A stretch of DNA of 64,000 nucleotides from Micromussa lordhowensis (GCA_964020085.1 OZ026598.1:24114306-24178305); one strand, 5' to 3'. Counted from the first letter of the stretch, positions 12,918-28,800 are shown. The notes: generated by a model not told the origin, from the sequence alone. A program made the numbers and translations.

Positions 12918-15900
12918 GTATGGCTCCAAGCTTACCCCAAATTCGTGTCATATCTAGATCTATCTACCTTGGCAATGTCGAGCTTTGCACTAGAAGCTAG
13001 AGAAGAATATACAGGCCATGAAAATCTCTAGGTGTTTACAGTAGCGGCGAAACCGAGATCGATAAACTCCTCGATGGCTTACTCTTTCGGTCCGACCAAG
13101 TCAGCCCACTTCTTCCGTCTTTCTCTCGCTTCTGGACGAGTGCCATCGAGATAGAGGTATTGAATGAAGAAGAATACTCTCTCCCAAGCTTTTTGTAATG
13201 CTACTGCCTCCAACAACACATCTTCCTTGCATTTTGCAACGATTTTAAATCACACTATCGCATGTTCGCATATGTAACAGTGTTACTCCTGCGATGACGT
13301 CACGAGCCAACTCGTCCCATTCTCCGCTATTCCTCGGTCGTGGGACATGGAAAGGCCAATTTTACGAACTTTGAAATAACGAAAATAGCTAGAACGATAA
13401 TTTTTTCGCAGTGGTGATCAGGTAAACAAGGAGATTTATATAAGCGAAAAACAATTTTGGGGGCTAGTTGCACTTTAATAAACAAGTGAATAAATATAGA
13501 TTACTTCATAGAAAGTGCGACGTACAGATTTTTATTCACGAGTTGCAAGACGTTGGAAAACGAACGAGTGAGCGCAGCGAACGAGTGAGTTCTCCGAAGT
13601 CTTGCAACGAGTGAATAAAAATCCGTACAAAGCACTTTCTATGCTGTAATTTGTTTATTGTATATATAACGAGAATTAAACAGACCCATTAGATCAGTTT
13701 TAGTTTTTTTCCGACACCATAAGTTTACATGCAGAACGCTGAGAACGTAATGAATGACCGAGCGTAATGAAAAACAAATCCGCTCTCCAGTCCAGATACA
13801 GGCGGACAACGAGCCTACACAAGCTTAAATATAATAGGGGAAAATTCGTAAATACATAGTGAGAAATCTTTTCGTTTGTCCATAATTAAGCTTACTGTCA
13901 GATTCAATATGTCATAGCGACGCTTCGCGCTGTGCAAAGACACAGAAAGACAAATTCAGACTCTATTGACTTACACTGTTTATTTGAAATTAAATTTAGT
14001 TCCTCGGTTTCTTGAATGGCTATTGATTCTCAAACCATAGTTAGTAGAGTCTCCTCTACTAACTCTGCTCAAACTAGCGCTTAAGATATTTGTTGGATAT
14101 ATTCCATTGCTGCTTTTCCGAAAGTGAAGTAAAACGGGAACCGAAGCCATGTTATCGAGACACAAACTTCAAGTGGACGCTGATTTCAAGCCCGCGTTTC
14201 TCGGAAGGACGCGAAAGGACGCGAAATTTAGTGACCTTAATGAAAACCATTATTTAAGTTATTTGTTATATTTCGTTAATTGCTAGGATATACGAGTAGG
14301 AGGGCTCAAATTTTATTTCAACGCATGTCCTTCATGGTCTTTATTCCTCCTCACCTGACTCATCCTGTTGATTTATTTCCTGTAACACTTCCTCAGTACA
14401 GTACAAATGGAGTCGCGGATCAGCAATGACGAGATTGAAGTCGAATTATTGCAAAGGAGCAAAACGGGAATATCCGAACGTGTTGAAGGGGGGGGGGCGA
14501 CTTTGTTACTCGCATGTAACTCGTATGAACACGTATGTACTTTATGTCACTCGTATCACTCCTGTGGTGTGTTTTAGTCACCTTTCAATGACAACCTTGA
14601 CACTTGCCGTAATGTTGCGTACCTACCTTGGACAAAAAATCAAGGATGAAGTGGTCAGCCCCGCTCACAGTTTATTGATTAGGGTGTGGAAAGCAAAAAA
14701 CACCCACGCACTATAACGATCAAAAGAAACTGCCGCGCGTTTTCAGGCCGCGTGCCCTTGGAATCCGGAAATCTTACTTTTTTGATCGAAGAGTCGGCAT
14801 ACTTCAGCAGGATTAAAACCAGAAAAGAGCTACTACCGGCCTCATCAATCTACTGAAACGGCTTGTGAGATGTTTGCGTTTCCTCTAAAATAAAATAAAA
14901 TTAAATTAAATTAAAAAAAGACGTTTGTTTTGTCAAACTTGTTTTAAGCTGCAACCACGTTGGGCAAGAAATTGAGGGTTTATAGCACGTGTGAACTTAA
15001 ATTCACGCGAAGCGTGCTATTGTGAGAGAAAGAGAACCGGAAAAAATGCAGGAATGAGGAAAATATCACACATGCACATGCCCTAATTCTTAGTTCAAAA
15101 AAGGGTTTGAAAAAATATGCCTATGCCTTTTCTAATCCCCACCTTAATCAAAAGTGAATTGGTGTGGCCCGCTCGCAGTTTATTGGTTAGGATGTAGAAA
15201 GCAAAAAAAAAAAACACACACGCACTATAACAATCAAAAGAAACTACCGCGCGTTTTCAGGTCGCGCGCTTGCTTTCTGCCCGCTTGAAATCCAGATATC
15301 TCACTTTTGTAGTCGGCAGGAATCAAGGGATCACCAAGGGACTCAAGGGATCGTTTGAATTAACTAGGCGTATGGCTCCAAGCTTACCCCAAATTCGTGT
15401 CATATCTAGATCTATCTACCTTGGCAATGTCGAGCTTTGCACTAGAAGCTAGAGAAGAATATACAGGCCATGAAAATCTCTAGGTGTTTACAGTAGCGGC
15501 GAAACCGAGATCGATAAACTCCTCGATGGCTTACTCTTTCGGTCCGACCAAGTCAGCCCACTTCTTCCGTCTTTCTCTCGCTTCTGGACGAGTGCCATCG
15601 AGATAGAGGTATTGAATGAAGAAGAATACTCTCTCCTAAGCTTTTTGTAATGCTACTGCCTCCAACAACACATCTTCCTTGCATTTTGCAACGATTTTAA
15701 ATCACACTATCGCATGTTCGCATATGTTCTTCTCAGAACCAAAACAGTGTTACTCCTGCGATGACGTCACGAGCCAACTCGTCCCATTCTCCGCTATTCC
15801 TTGGTCGTGGGACATGGAAAGGCCAATTTTACGAACTTTGAAATAACGAAAATAGCTAGAACGATAATTTTTTCGCAGTGGTGATCAGGTAAACAAGGAG

Positions 15901-18900
15901 ATTTATTTAAGCGAAAAACAATTTTGGGGGCTAGTTGCACTTTAATAAACAAGTGAATAAATATAGATTACTTCATAGAAAGTGCGACGTACGGATTTTT
16001 ATTCACGAGTTGCAAGACGTTGGAAAACGAACGAGTGAGCGCAGCGAACGAGTGAGTTCTCCGAAGTCTTGCAACGAGTGAATAAAAATCCGTACAAAGC
16101 ACTTTCTATGCTGTAATTTGTTTATTGTATATATAACGAGAATTAAACAGACCCATTAGATCAGTTTTAGTTTTTTTCCGACACCATAAGTTTACATGCA
16201 GAACGCTGAGAACGTAATGAATGACCGAGCGTAATGAAAAACAAATCCGCTCTCCAGTCCAGATACAGGCGGACAACGAGCCTACACAAGCTTAAATATA
16301 ATAGGGGAAAATTCGTAAATACATAGTGAGAAATCTTTTCGTTTGTCCATAATTAAGCTTACTGTCAGATTCAATATGTCATAGCGACGCTTCGCGCTGT
16401 GCAAAGACACAGAAAGACAAATTCAGACTCTATTGACTTACACTGTTTATTTGAAATTAAATTTAGTTCCTCGGTTTCTTGAATGGCTATTGATTCTCAA
16501 ACCATAGTTAGTAGAGTCTCCTCTACTAACTCTGCTCAAACTAGCGCTTAAGATATTTGTTGGATATATTCCATTGCTGCTTTTCCGAAAGTGAAGTAAA
16601 ACGGGAACCGAAGCCATGTTATCGAGACACAAACTTCAAGTGGACGCTGATTTCAAGCCCGCGTTTCTCGGAAGGACGCGAAAGGACGCGAAATTTAGTG
16701 ACCTTAATGAAAACCATTATTTAAGTTATTTGTTATATTTCGTTAATTGCTAGGATATACGAGTAGGAGGGCTCAAATTTTATTTCAACGCATGTCCTTC
16801 ATGGTCTTTATTCCTCCTCACCTGACTCATCCTGTTGATTTATTTCCTGTAACACTTCCTCAGTACAGTACAAATGGAGTCGCGGATCAGCAATGACGAG
16901 ATTGAAGTCGAATTATTGCAAAGGAGCAAAACGGGAATATCCGAACGTGTTGAAGGGGGGGGGGCGACTTTGTTACTCGCATGTAACTCGTATGAACACG
17001 TATGTACTTTATGTCACTCGTATCACTCCTGTGGTGTGTTTTAGTCACCTTTCAATGACAACCTTGACACTTGCCGTAATGTTGCGTACCTACCTTGGAC
17101 AAAAAATCAAGGATGAAGTGGTCAGCCCCGCTCACAGTTTATTGATTAGGGTGTGGAAAGCAAAAAACACCCACGCACTATAACGATCAAAAGAAACTGC
17201 CGCGCGTTTTCAGGCCGCGTGCCCTTGGAATCCGGAAATCTTACTTTTTTGATCGAAGAGTCGGCATACTTCAGCAGGATTAAAACCAGAAAAGAGCTAC
17301 TACCGGCCTCATCAATCTACTGAAACGGCTTGTGAGATGTTTGCGTTTCCTCTAAAATAAAATAAAATTAAATTAAATTAAAAAAAGACGTTTGTTTTGT
17401 CAAACTTGTTTTAAGCTGCAACCACGTTGGGCAAGAAATTGAGGGTTTATAGCACGTGTGAACTTAAATTCACGCGAAGCGTGCTATTGTGAGAGAAAGA
17501 GAACCGGAAAAAATGCAGGAATGAGGAAAATATCACACATGCACATGCCCTAATTCTTAGTTCAAAAAAGGGTTTGAAAAAATATGCCTATGCCTTTTCT
17601 AATCCCCACCTTAATCAAAAGTGAATTGGTGTGGCCCGCTCGCAGTTTATTGGTTAGGATGTAGAAAGCAAAAAAAAAAAACACACACGCACTATAACAA
17701 TCAAAAGAAACTACCGCGCGTTTTCAGGTCGCGCGCTTGCTTTCTGCCCGCTTGAAATCCAGATATCTCACTTTTGTAGTCGGCAGGAATCAAGGGATCA
17801 CCAAGGGACTCAAGGGATCGTTTGAATTAACTAGGCGTATGGCTCCAAGCTTACCCCAAATTCGTGTCATATCTAGATCTATCTACCTTGGCAATGTCGA
17901 GCTTTGCACTAGAAGCTAGAGAAGAATATACAGGCCATGAAAATCTCTAGGTGTTTACAGTAGCGGCGAAACCGAGATCGATAAACTCCTCGATGGCTTA
18001 CTCTTTCGGTCCGACCAAGTCAGCCCACTTCTTCCGTCTTTCTCTCGCTTCTGGACGAGTGCCATCGAGATAGAGGTATTGAATGAAGAAGAATACTCTC
18101 TCCTAAGCTTTTTGTAATGCTACTGCCTCCAACAACACATCTTCCTTGCATTTTGCAACGATTTTAAATCACACTATCGCATGTTCGCATATGTTCTTCT
18201 CAGAACCAAAACAGTGTTACTCCTGCGATGACGTCACGAGCCAACTCGTCCCATTCTCCGCTATTCCTTGGTCGTGGGACATGGAAAGGCCAATTTTACG
18301 AACTTTGAAATAACGAAAATAGCTAGAACGATAATTTTTTCGCAGTGGTGATCAGGTAAACAAGGAGATTTATTTAAGCGAAAAACAATTTTGGGGGCTA
18401 GTTGCACTTTAATAAACAAGTGAATAAATATAGATTACTTCATAGAAAGTGCGACGTACGGATTTTTATTCACGAGTTGCAAGACGTTGGAAAACGAACG
18501 AGTGAGCGCAGCGAACGAGTGAGTTCTCCGAAGTCTTGCAACGAGTGAATAAAAATCCGTACAAAGCACTTTCTATGCTGTAATTTGTTTATTGTATATA
18601 TAACGAGAATTAAACAGACCCATTAGATCAGTTTTAGTTTTTTTCCGACACCATAAGTTTACATGCAGAACGCTGAGAACGTAATGAATGACCGAGCGTA
18701 ATGAAAAACAAATCCGCTCTCCAGTCCAGATACAGGCGGACAACGAGCCTACACAAGCTTAAATATAATAGGGGAAAATTCGTAAATACATAGTGAGAAA
18801 TCTTTTCGTTTGTCCATAATTAAGCTTACTGTCAGATTCAATATGTCATAGCGACGCTTCGCGCTGTGCAAAGACACAGAAAGACAAATTCAGACTCTAT

Positions 18901-21900
18901 TGACTTACACTGTTTATTTGAAATTAAATTTAGTTCCTCGGTTTCTTGAATGGCTATTGATTCTCAAACCATAGTTAGTAGAGTCTCCTCTACTAACTAT
19001 GCTCAAATTAGCGCTTAAGATATTTGTTGGATATATTCCATTGCTGCTTTTCCGAAAGTGAAGTAAAACGGGAACCGAAGCCATGTTATCGAGACACAAA
19101 CTTCAAGTGGACGCTGATTTCAAGCCCGCGTTTCTCGGAAGTCATTTGAGTGCTTAACTCTGATTGGCTAAGTGATTCTCTCCTGAACGGTGATTGGTTA
19201 TATTTTCACATGTGAAGAATGCTATACGCAAAGTAGATTGGACGTATCGCTTTTTTCACATGTGGAAATATAGCACATATAGAATTCTATTTGGAAGGTT
19301 TATTGCCTAAAATTCTCGCTATATATACAATAAAAGCAAATACAAACTAGTTAAAAGTAAGTACATAAAATGAAAATACTTATTTACAATAAAATATATA
19401 AAACATTGTCAATAATATAACTAAATTAAAATTTTAAGAATGTAATAATTAATATTATAAAAAACTATGTCGTAGGTAATTTTTTATAATCTTGCGCTGG
19501 CCACTATTTTAGTGGTCTTTTGTTTGCCTTCAAATTAGCCTTTGTTGCCTCGTTCTTAAACTCGAAATTCAAAAGAATATTTTCCCTTGAACGAGGCAAC
19601 AAGGGCTAATTTGCAAGCAAACAAAAAAACACTAAACTGGCAGCCATTTTGGAATAAGGTGTATGCGCACAGTATTTTAGGAATAATTCGGATGATGTTG
19701 CCTTTCTGTTGAAGCTTCCTAATTAGCACTTGTTTTTCGCAACACTTAATCATCGCGATGTAAATAGTTTCGCAGAATTTTTAAATACGAGGATTAAGGA
19801 CGCGAAATTTAGTGACCTTAATGAAAACCATTATTTAAGTTATTTGTTATATTTCGTTAATTGCTAGGATATACGAGTAGGAGGGCTCAAATTTTATTTC
19901 GACGCATGTCCTTCATGGTCTTTATTCCTCCTCACCTGACTCATCCTGTTGATTTATTTCCTGTAACACTTCCTCAGTACAGTACAAATGGAGTCGCGGA
20001 TCAGCAATGACGAGATTGAAGTCGAATTATTGCAAAGGAGCAAAACGGGAATATCCGAACGTGTTGAAGGGGGGGGGGGGGCGACTTTGTTACTCGCATG
20101 TAACTCGTATGAACACGTATGTACTTTATGTCACTCGTATCACTCCTGTGGTGTGTTTTAGTCACCTTTCAATGACAACCTTGACACTTGCCGTAATGTT
20201 GCGTACCTACCTTGGACAAAAAATCAAGGATGAAGTGGTCAGCCCCGCTCACAGTTTATTGATTAGGGTGTGGAAAGCAAAAAACACCCACGCACTATAA
20301 CGATCAAAAGAAACTGCCGCGCGTTTTCAGGCCACGTGCCCTTGGAATCCGGAAATCTTACTTTTTTGATCGAAGAGTCGGCATACTTCAGCAGGATTAA
20401 AACCAGAAAAGAGCTACTACCGGCCTCATCAATCTACTGAAACGGCTTGTTAGATGTTTGCGTTTCCTCTAAAATAAAATAAAATGAAATGAAATTAAAA
20501 AAAGACGTTTGTTTTGTCAAACTTGTTTTAAGCTGCAACCACGTTGGGCAAGAAATTGAGGGTTTATAGCACGTGTGAACTTAAATTCACGCGAAGCGTG
20601 CTATTGTGAGAGAAAGAGAACCGGAAAAAATGCAGGAATGAGGAAAATATCACACATGCACATGCCCTAATTCTTAGTTCAAAAAAGGGTTTGAAAAAAT
20701 ATGCCTATGCCTTTTCTAATCCCCACCTTAATCAAAAGTGAATTGGTGTGCCCCGCTCGCAGTTTATTGGTTAGGATGTAGAAAGCAAAAAAAAAAACAC
20801 ACACGCACTATAACAATCAAAAGAAACTACCGCGTGTTTTCAGGTCGCGCGCTTGCTTTCTGCCCGCTTGAAATCCGGAAATCTCACTTTTGTAGTCGGC
20901 ATACATCAAGGGATCATCAAGGGACTCAAGGGATCGTTTGAATTAACTAGGCGTATGGCTCCAAGCTTACCCCAAATTCGTGTCATATCTAGATCTATCT
21001 ACCTTGGCAATGTCGAGCTTTGCACTAGAAGCTAGAGAAGAATATACAGGCCATGAAAATCTCTAGGTGTTTACAGTAGCGGCGAAACCGAGATCGATAA
21101 ACTCCTCGATGGCTTACTCTTTCGGTCCGACCAAGTCAGCCCACTTCTTCCGTCTTTCTCTCGCTTCTGGACGAGTGCCATCGAGATAGAGGTATTGAAT
21201 GAAGAAGAATACTCTCTCCCAAGCTTTTTGTAATGCTACTGCCTCCAACAACACATCTTCCTTGCATTTTGCAACGATTTTAAATCACACTATCGCATGT
21301 TCGCATATGTAACAGTGTTACTCCTGCGATGACGTCACGAGCCAACTCGTCCCATTCTCCGCTATTCCTCGGTCGTGGGACATGGAAAGGCCAATTTTAC
21401 GAACTTTGAAATAACGAAAATAGCTAGAACGATAATTTTTTCGCAGTGGTGATCAGGTAAACAAGGAGATTTATATAAGCGAAAAACAATTTTGGGGGCT
21501 AGTTGCACTTTAATAAACAAGTGAATAAATATAGATTACTTCATAGAAAGTGCGACGTACAGATTTTTATTCACGAGTTGCAAGACGTTGGAAAACGAAC
21601 GAGTGAGCGCAGCGAACGAGTGAGTTCTCCGAAGTCTTGCAACGAGTGAATAAAAATCCGTACAAAGCACTTTCTATGCTGTAATTTGTTTATTGTATAT
21701 ATAACGAGAATTAAACAGACCCATTAGATCAGTTTTAGTTTTTTTCCGACACCATAAGTTTACATGCAGAACGCTGAGAACGTAATGAATGACCGAGCGT
21801 AATGAAAAACAAATCCGCTCTCCAGTCCAGATACAGGCGGACAACGAGCCTACACAAGCTTAAATATAATAGGGGAAAATTCGTAAATACATAGTGAGAA

Positions 21901-24900
21901 ATCTTTTCGTTTGTCCATAATTAAGCTTACTGTCAGATTCAATATGTCATAGCGACGCTTCGCGCTGTGCAAAGACACAGAAAGACAAATTCAGACTCTA
22001 TTGACTTACACTGTTTATTTGAAATTAAATTTAGTTCCTCGGTTTCTTGAATGGCTATTGATTCTCAAACCATAGTTAGTAGAGTCTCCTCTACTAACTA
22101 TGCTCAAACTAGCGCTTAAGATATTTGTTGGATATATTCCATTGCTGCTTTTCCGAAAGTGAAGTAAAACGGGAACCGAAGCCATGTTATCGAGACACAA
22201 ACTTCAAGTGGACGCTGATTTCAAGCCCGCGTTTCTCGGAAGGACGCGAAAGGACGCGAAATTTAGTGACCTTAATGAAAACCATTATTTAAGTTATTTG
22301 TTATATTTCGTTAATTGCTAGGATATACGAGTAGGAGGGCTCAAATTTTATTTCGACGCATGTCCTTCATGGTCTTTATTCCTCCTCACCTGACTCATCC
22401 TGTTGATTTATTTCCTGTAACACTTCCTCAGTACAGTACAAATGGAGTCGCGGATCAGCAATGACGAGATTGAAGTCGAATTATTGCAAAGGAGCAAAAC
22501 GGGAATATCCGAACGTGTTGAAGGGGGGGGGGGCGACTTTGTTACTCGCATGTAACTCGTATGAACACGTATGTACTTTATGTCACTCGTATCACTCCTG
22601 TGGTGTGTTTTAGTCACCTTTCAATGACAACCTTGACACTTGCCGTAATGTTGCGTACCTACCTTGGACAAAAAATCAAGGATGAAGTGGTCAGCCCCGC
22701 TCACAGTTTATTGATTAGGGTGTGGAAAGCAAAAAACACCCACGCACTATAACGATCAAAAGAAACTGCCGCGCGTTTTCAGGCCACGTGCCCTTGGAAT
22801 CCGGAAATCTTACTTTTTTGATCGAAGAGTCGGCATACTTCAGCAGGATTAAAACCAGAAAAGAGCTACTACCGGCCTCATCAATCTACTGAAACGGCTT
22901 GTTAGATGTTTGCGTTTCCTCTAAAATAAAATAAAATGAAATGAAATTAAAAAAAGACGTTTGTTTTGTCAAACTTGTTTTAAGCTGCAACCACGTTGGG
23001 CAAGAAATTGAGGGTTTATAGCACGTGTGAACTTAAATTCACGCGAAGCGTGCTATTGTGAGAGAAAGAGAACCGGAAAAAATGCAGGAATGAGGAAAAT
23101 ATCACACATGCACATGCCCTAATTCTTAGTTCAAAAAAGGGTTTGAAAAAATATGCCTATGCCTTTTCTAATCCCCACCTTAATCAAAAGTGAATTGGTG
23201 TGCCCCGCTCGCAGTTTATTGGTTAGGATGTAGAAAGCAAAAAAAAAAACACACACGCACTATAACAATCAAAAGAAACTACCGCGTGTTTTCAGGTCGC
23301 GCGCTTGCTTTCTGCCCGCTTGAAATCCGGAAATCTCACTTTTGTAGTCGGCATACATCAAGGGATCATCAAGGGACTCAAGGGATCGTTTGAATTAACT
23401 AGGCGTATGGCTCCAAGCTTACCCCAAATTCGTGTCATATCTAGATCTATCTACCTTGGCAATGTCGAGCTTTGCACTAGAAGCTAGAGAAGAATATACA
23501 GGCCATGAAAATCTCTAGGTGTTTACAGTAGCGGCGAAACCGAGATCGATAAACTCCTCGATGGCTTACTCTTTCGGTCCGACCAAGTCAGCCCACTTCT
23601 TCCGTCTTTCTCTCGCTTCTGGACGAGTGCCATCGAGATAGAGGTATTGAATGAAGAAGAATACTCTCTCCCAAGCTTTTTGTAATGCTACTGCCTCCAA
23701 CAACACATCTTCCTTGCATTTTGCAACGATTTTAAATCACACTATCGCATGTTCGCATATGTAACAGTGTTACTCCTGCGATGACGTCACGAGCCAACTC
23801 GTCCCATTCTCCGCTATTCCTCGGTCGTGGGACATGGAAAGGCCAATTTTACGAACTTTGAAATAACGAAAATAGCTAGAACGATAATTTTTTCGCAGTG
23901 GTGATCAGGTAAACAAGGAGATTTATATAAGCGAAAAACAATTTTGGGGGCTAGTTGCACTTTAATAAACAAGTGAATAAATATAGATTACTTCATAGAA
24001 AGTGCGACGTACAGATTTTTATTCACGAGTTGCAAGACGTTGGAAAACGAACGAGTGAGCGCAGCGAACGAGTGAGTTCTCCGAAGTCTTGCAACGAGTG
24101 AATAAAAATCCGTACAAAGCACTTTCTATGCTGTAATTTGTTTATTGTATATATAACGAGAATTAAACAGACCCATTAGATCAGTTTTAGTTTTTTTCCG
24201 ACACCATAAGTTTACATGCAGAACGCTGAGAACGTAATGAATGACCGAGCGTAATGAAAAACAAATCCGCTCTCCAGTCCAGATACAGGCGGACAACGAG
24301 CCTACACAAGCTTAAATATAATAGGGGAAAATTCGTAAATACATAGTGAGAAATCTTTTCGTTTGTCCATAATTAAGCTTACTGTCAGATTCAATATGTC
24401 ATAGCGACGCTTCGCGCTGTGCAAAGACACAGAAAGACAAATTCAGACTCTATTGACTTACACTGTTTATTTGAAATTAAATTTAGTTCCTCGGTTTCTT
24501 GAATGGCTATTGATTCTCAAACCATAGTTAGTAGAGTCTCCTCTACTAACTATGCTCAAACTAGCGCTTAAGATATTTGTTGGATATATTCCATTGCTGC
24601 TTTTCCGAAAGTGAAGTAAAACGGGAACCGAAGCCATGTTATCGAGACACAAACTTCAAGTGGACGCTGATTTCAAGCCCGCGTTTCTCGGAAGGACGCG
24701 AAAGGACGCGAAATTTAGTGACCTTAATGAAAACCATTATTTAAGTTATTTGTTATATTTCGTTAATTGCTAGGATATACGAGTAGGAGGGCTCAAATTT
24801 TATTTCGACGCATGTCCTTCATGGTCTTTATTCCTCCTCACCTGACTCATCCTGTTGATTTATTTCCTGTAACACTTCCTCAGTACAGTACAAATGGAGT

Positions 24901-25855
24901 CGCGGATCAGCAATGACGAGATTGAAGTCGAATTATTGCAAAGGAGCAAAACGGGAATATCCGAACGTGTTGAAGGGGGGGGGGGCGACTTTGTTACTCG
25001 CATGTAACTCGTATGAACACGTATGTACTTTATGTCACTCGTATCACTCCTGTGGTGTGTTTTAGTCACCTTTCAATGACAACCTTGACACTTGCCGTAA
25101 TGTTGCGTACCTACCTTGGACAAAAAATCAAGGATGAAGTGGTCAGCCCCGCTCACAGTTTATTGATTAGGGTGTGGAAAGCAAAAAACACCCACGCACT
25201 ATAACGATCAAAAGAAACTGCCGTGCGTTTTCAGGCCACGTGCCCTTGGAATCCGGAAATCTTACTTTTTTGATCGAAGAGTCGGCATACTTCAGCAGGA
25301 TTAAAACCAGAAAAGAGCTACTACCGGCCTCATCAATCTACTGAAACGGCTTGTTAGATGTTTGCGTTTCCTCTAAAATAAAATAAAATGAAATGAAATT
25401 AAAAAAAGACGTTTGTTTTGTCAAACTTGTTTTAAGCTGCAACCACGTTGGGCAAGAAATTGAGGGTTTATAGCACGTGTGAACTTAAATTCACGCGAAG
25501 CGTGCTATTGTGAGAGAAAGAGAACCGGAAAAAATGCAGGAATGAGGAAAATATCACACATGCACATGCCCTAATTCTTAGTTCAAAAAAGGGTTTGAAA
25601 AAATATGCCTATGCCTTTTCTAATCCCCACCTTAATCAAAAGTGAATTGGTGTGCCCCGCTCGCAGTTTATTGGTTAGGATGTAGAAAGCAAAAAAAAAA
25701 CACACACGCACTATAACAATCAAAAGAAACTACCGCGTGTTTTCAGGTCGCGCGCTTGGTTTCTGCCCGCTTGAAATCCGGAAATCTCACTTTTGTAGTC
25801 GGCATACATCAAGGGATCATCAAGGGACTCAAGGGATCGTTTGAATTAACTAGGC
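12918..25855. repeat. Higher-order repeat block 2 (units 6-10)
   Basis: Units 6-10 repeat the R, R, N, I, I order. Landmarks in units 2-5 recur 12,932-12,933 bp later, and the 654-bp block moves from 6209 to 19142. The blocks are not perfect copies. Unit 7 has the 15-bp longer CATATGTTCTTCTC allele where unit 2 has the short one, and units 7 and 8 share a CCTTGG variant. Local conversion or mutation has therefore continued since the duplication. Confidence 0.85.
19142..19795. repeat. 654-bp block (copy 2)
   Basis: Nearly identical to the block at 6209 and 12,933 bp from it. A visible difference is ATTTTAAG in place of AAATTAAG near 19430. It has the same boundaries in the unit. Confidence 0.8.
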
Positions 25856-28800
25856 GTATGGCTCCAAGCTTACCCCAAATTCGTGTCATATCTAGATCTA
25901 TCTACCTTGGCAATGTCGAGCTTTGCACTAGAAGCTAGAGAAGAATATACAGGCCATGAAAATCTCTAGGTGTTTACAGTAGCGGCGAAACCGAGATCGA
26001 TAAACTCCTCGATGGCTTACTCTTTCGGTCCGACCAAGTCAGCCCACTTCTTCCGTCTTTCTCTCGCTTCTGGACGAGTGCCATCGAGATAGAGGTATTG
26101 AATGAAGAAGAATACTCTCTCCCAAGCTTTTTGTAATGCTACTGCCTCCAACAACACATCTTCCTTGCATTTTGCAACGATTTTAAATCACACTATCGCA
26201 TGTTCGCATATGTAACAGTGTTACTCCTGCGATGACGTCACGAGCCAACTCGTCCCATTCTCCGCTATTCCTCGGTCGTGGGACATGGAAAGGCCAATTT
26301 TACGAACTTTGAAATAACGAAAATAGCTAGAACGATAATTTTTTCGCAGTGGTGATCAGGTAAACAAGGAGATTTATTTAAGCGAAAAACAATTTTGGGG
26401 GCTAGTTGCACTTTAATAAACAAGTGAATAAATATAGATTACTTCATAGAAAGTGCGACGTACAGATTTTTATTCACGAGTTGCAAGACGTTGGAAAACG
26501 AACGAGTGAGCGCAGCGAACGAGTGAGTTCTCCGAAGTCTTGCAACGAGTGAATAAAAATCCGTACAAAGCACTTTCTATGCTGTAATTTGTTTATTGTA
26601 TATATAACGAGAATTAAACAGACCCATTAGATCAGTTTTAGTTTTTTTCCGACACCATAAGTTTACATGCAGAACGCTGAGAACGTAATGAATGACCGAG
26701 CGTAATGAAAAACAAATCCGCTCTCCAGTCCAGATACAGGCGGACAACGAGCCTACACAAGCTTAAATATAATAGGGGAAAATTCGTAAATACATAGTGA
26801 GAAATCTTTTCGTTTGTCCATAATTAAGCTTACTGTCAGATTCAATATGTCATAGCGACGCTTCGCGCTGTGCAAAGACACAGAAAGACAAATTCAGACT
26901 CTATTGACTTACACTGTTTATTTGAAATTAAATTTAGTTCCTCGGTTTCTTGAATGGCTATTGATTCTCAAACCATAGTTAGTAGAGTCTCCTCTACTAA
27001 CTATGCTCAAACTAGCGCTTAAGATATTTGTTGGATATATTCCATTGCTGCTTTTCCGAAAGTGAAGTAAAACGGGAACCGAAGCCATGTTATCGAGACA
27101 CAAACTTCAAGTGGACGCTGATTTCAAGCCCGCGTTTCTCGGAAGGACGCGAAAGGACGCGAAATTTAGTGACCTTAATGAAAACCATTATTTAAGTTAT
27201 TTGTTATATTTCGTTAATTGCTAGGATATACGAGTAGGAGGGCTCAAATTTTATTTCAACGCATGTCCTTCATGGTCTTTATTCCTCCTCACCTGACTCA
27301 TCCTGTTGATTTATTTCCTGTAACACTTCCTCAGTACAGTACAAATGGAGTCGCGGATCAGCAATGACGAGATTGAAGTCGAATTATTGCAAAGGAGCAA
27401 AACGGGAATATCCGAACGTGTTGAAGGGGGGGGGGGGCGACTTTGTTACTCGCATGTAACTCGTATGAACACGTATGTACTTTATGTCACTCGTATCACT
27501 CCTGTGGTGTGTTTTAGTCACCTTTCAATGACAACCTTGACACTTGCCGTAATGTTGCGTACCTACCTTGGACAAAAAATCAAGGATGAAGTGGTCAGCC
27601 CCGCTCACAGTTTATTGATTAGGGTGTGGAAAGCAAAAAACACCCACGCACTATAACGATCAAAAGAAACTGCCGTGCGTTTTCAGGCCGCGTGCCCTTG
27701 GAATCCGGAAATCTTACTTTTTTGATCGAAGAGTCGGCATACTTCAGCAGGATTAAAACCAGAAAAGAGCTACTACCGGCCTCATCAATCTACTGAAACG
27801 GCTTGTGAGATGTTTGCGTTTCCTCTAAAATAAAATAAAATGAAATTAAATTAAAAAAAGACGTTTGTTTTGTCAAACTTGTTTTAAGCTGCAACCACGT
27901 TGGGCAAGAAATTGAGGGTTTATAGCACGTGTGAACTTAAATTCACGCGAAGCGTGCTATTGTGAGAGAAAGAGAACCGGAAAAAATGCAGGAATGAGGA
28001 AAATATCACACATGCACATGCCCTAATTCTTAGTTCAAAAAAGGGTTTGAAAAAATATGCCTATGCCTTTTCTAATCCCCACCTTAATCAAAAGTGAATT
28101 GGTGTGGCCCGCTCGCAGTTTATTGGTTAGGATGTAGAAAGCAAAAAAAAAAAACACACACGCACTATAACAATCAAAAGAAACTACCGCGCGTTTTCAG
28201 GTCGCGCGCTTGCTTTCTGCCCGCTTGAAATCCAGATATCTCACTTTTGTAGTCGGCATACATCAAGGGATCATCAAGGGACTCAAGGGATCGTTTGAAT
28301 TAACTAGGCGTATGGCTCCAAGCTTACCCCAAATTCGTGTCATATCTAGATCTATCTACCTTGGCAATGTCGAGCTTTGCACTAGAAGCTAGAGAAGAAT
28401 ATACAGGCCATGAAAATCTCTAGGTGTTTACAGTAGCGGCGAAACCGAGATCGATAAACTCCTCGATGGCTTACTCTTTCGGTCCGACCAAGTCAGCCCA
28501 CTTCTTCCGTCTTTCTCTCGCTTCTGGACGAGTGCCATCGAGATAGAGGTATTGAATGAAGAAGAATACTCTCTCCTAAGCTTTTTGTAATGCTACTGCC
28601 TCCAACAACACATCTTCCTTGCATTTTGCAACGATTTTAAATCACACTATCGCATGTTCGCATATGTTCTTCTCAGAACCAAAACAGTGTTACTCCTGCG
28701 ATGACGTCACGAGCCAACTCGTCCCATTCTCCGCTATTCCTCGGTCGTGGGACATGGAAAGGCCAATTTTACGAACTTTGAAATAACGAAAATAGCTAGA

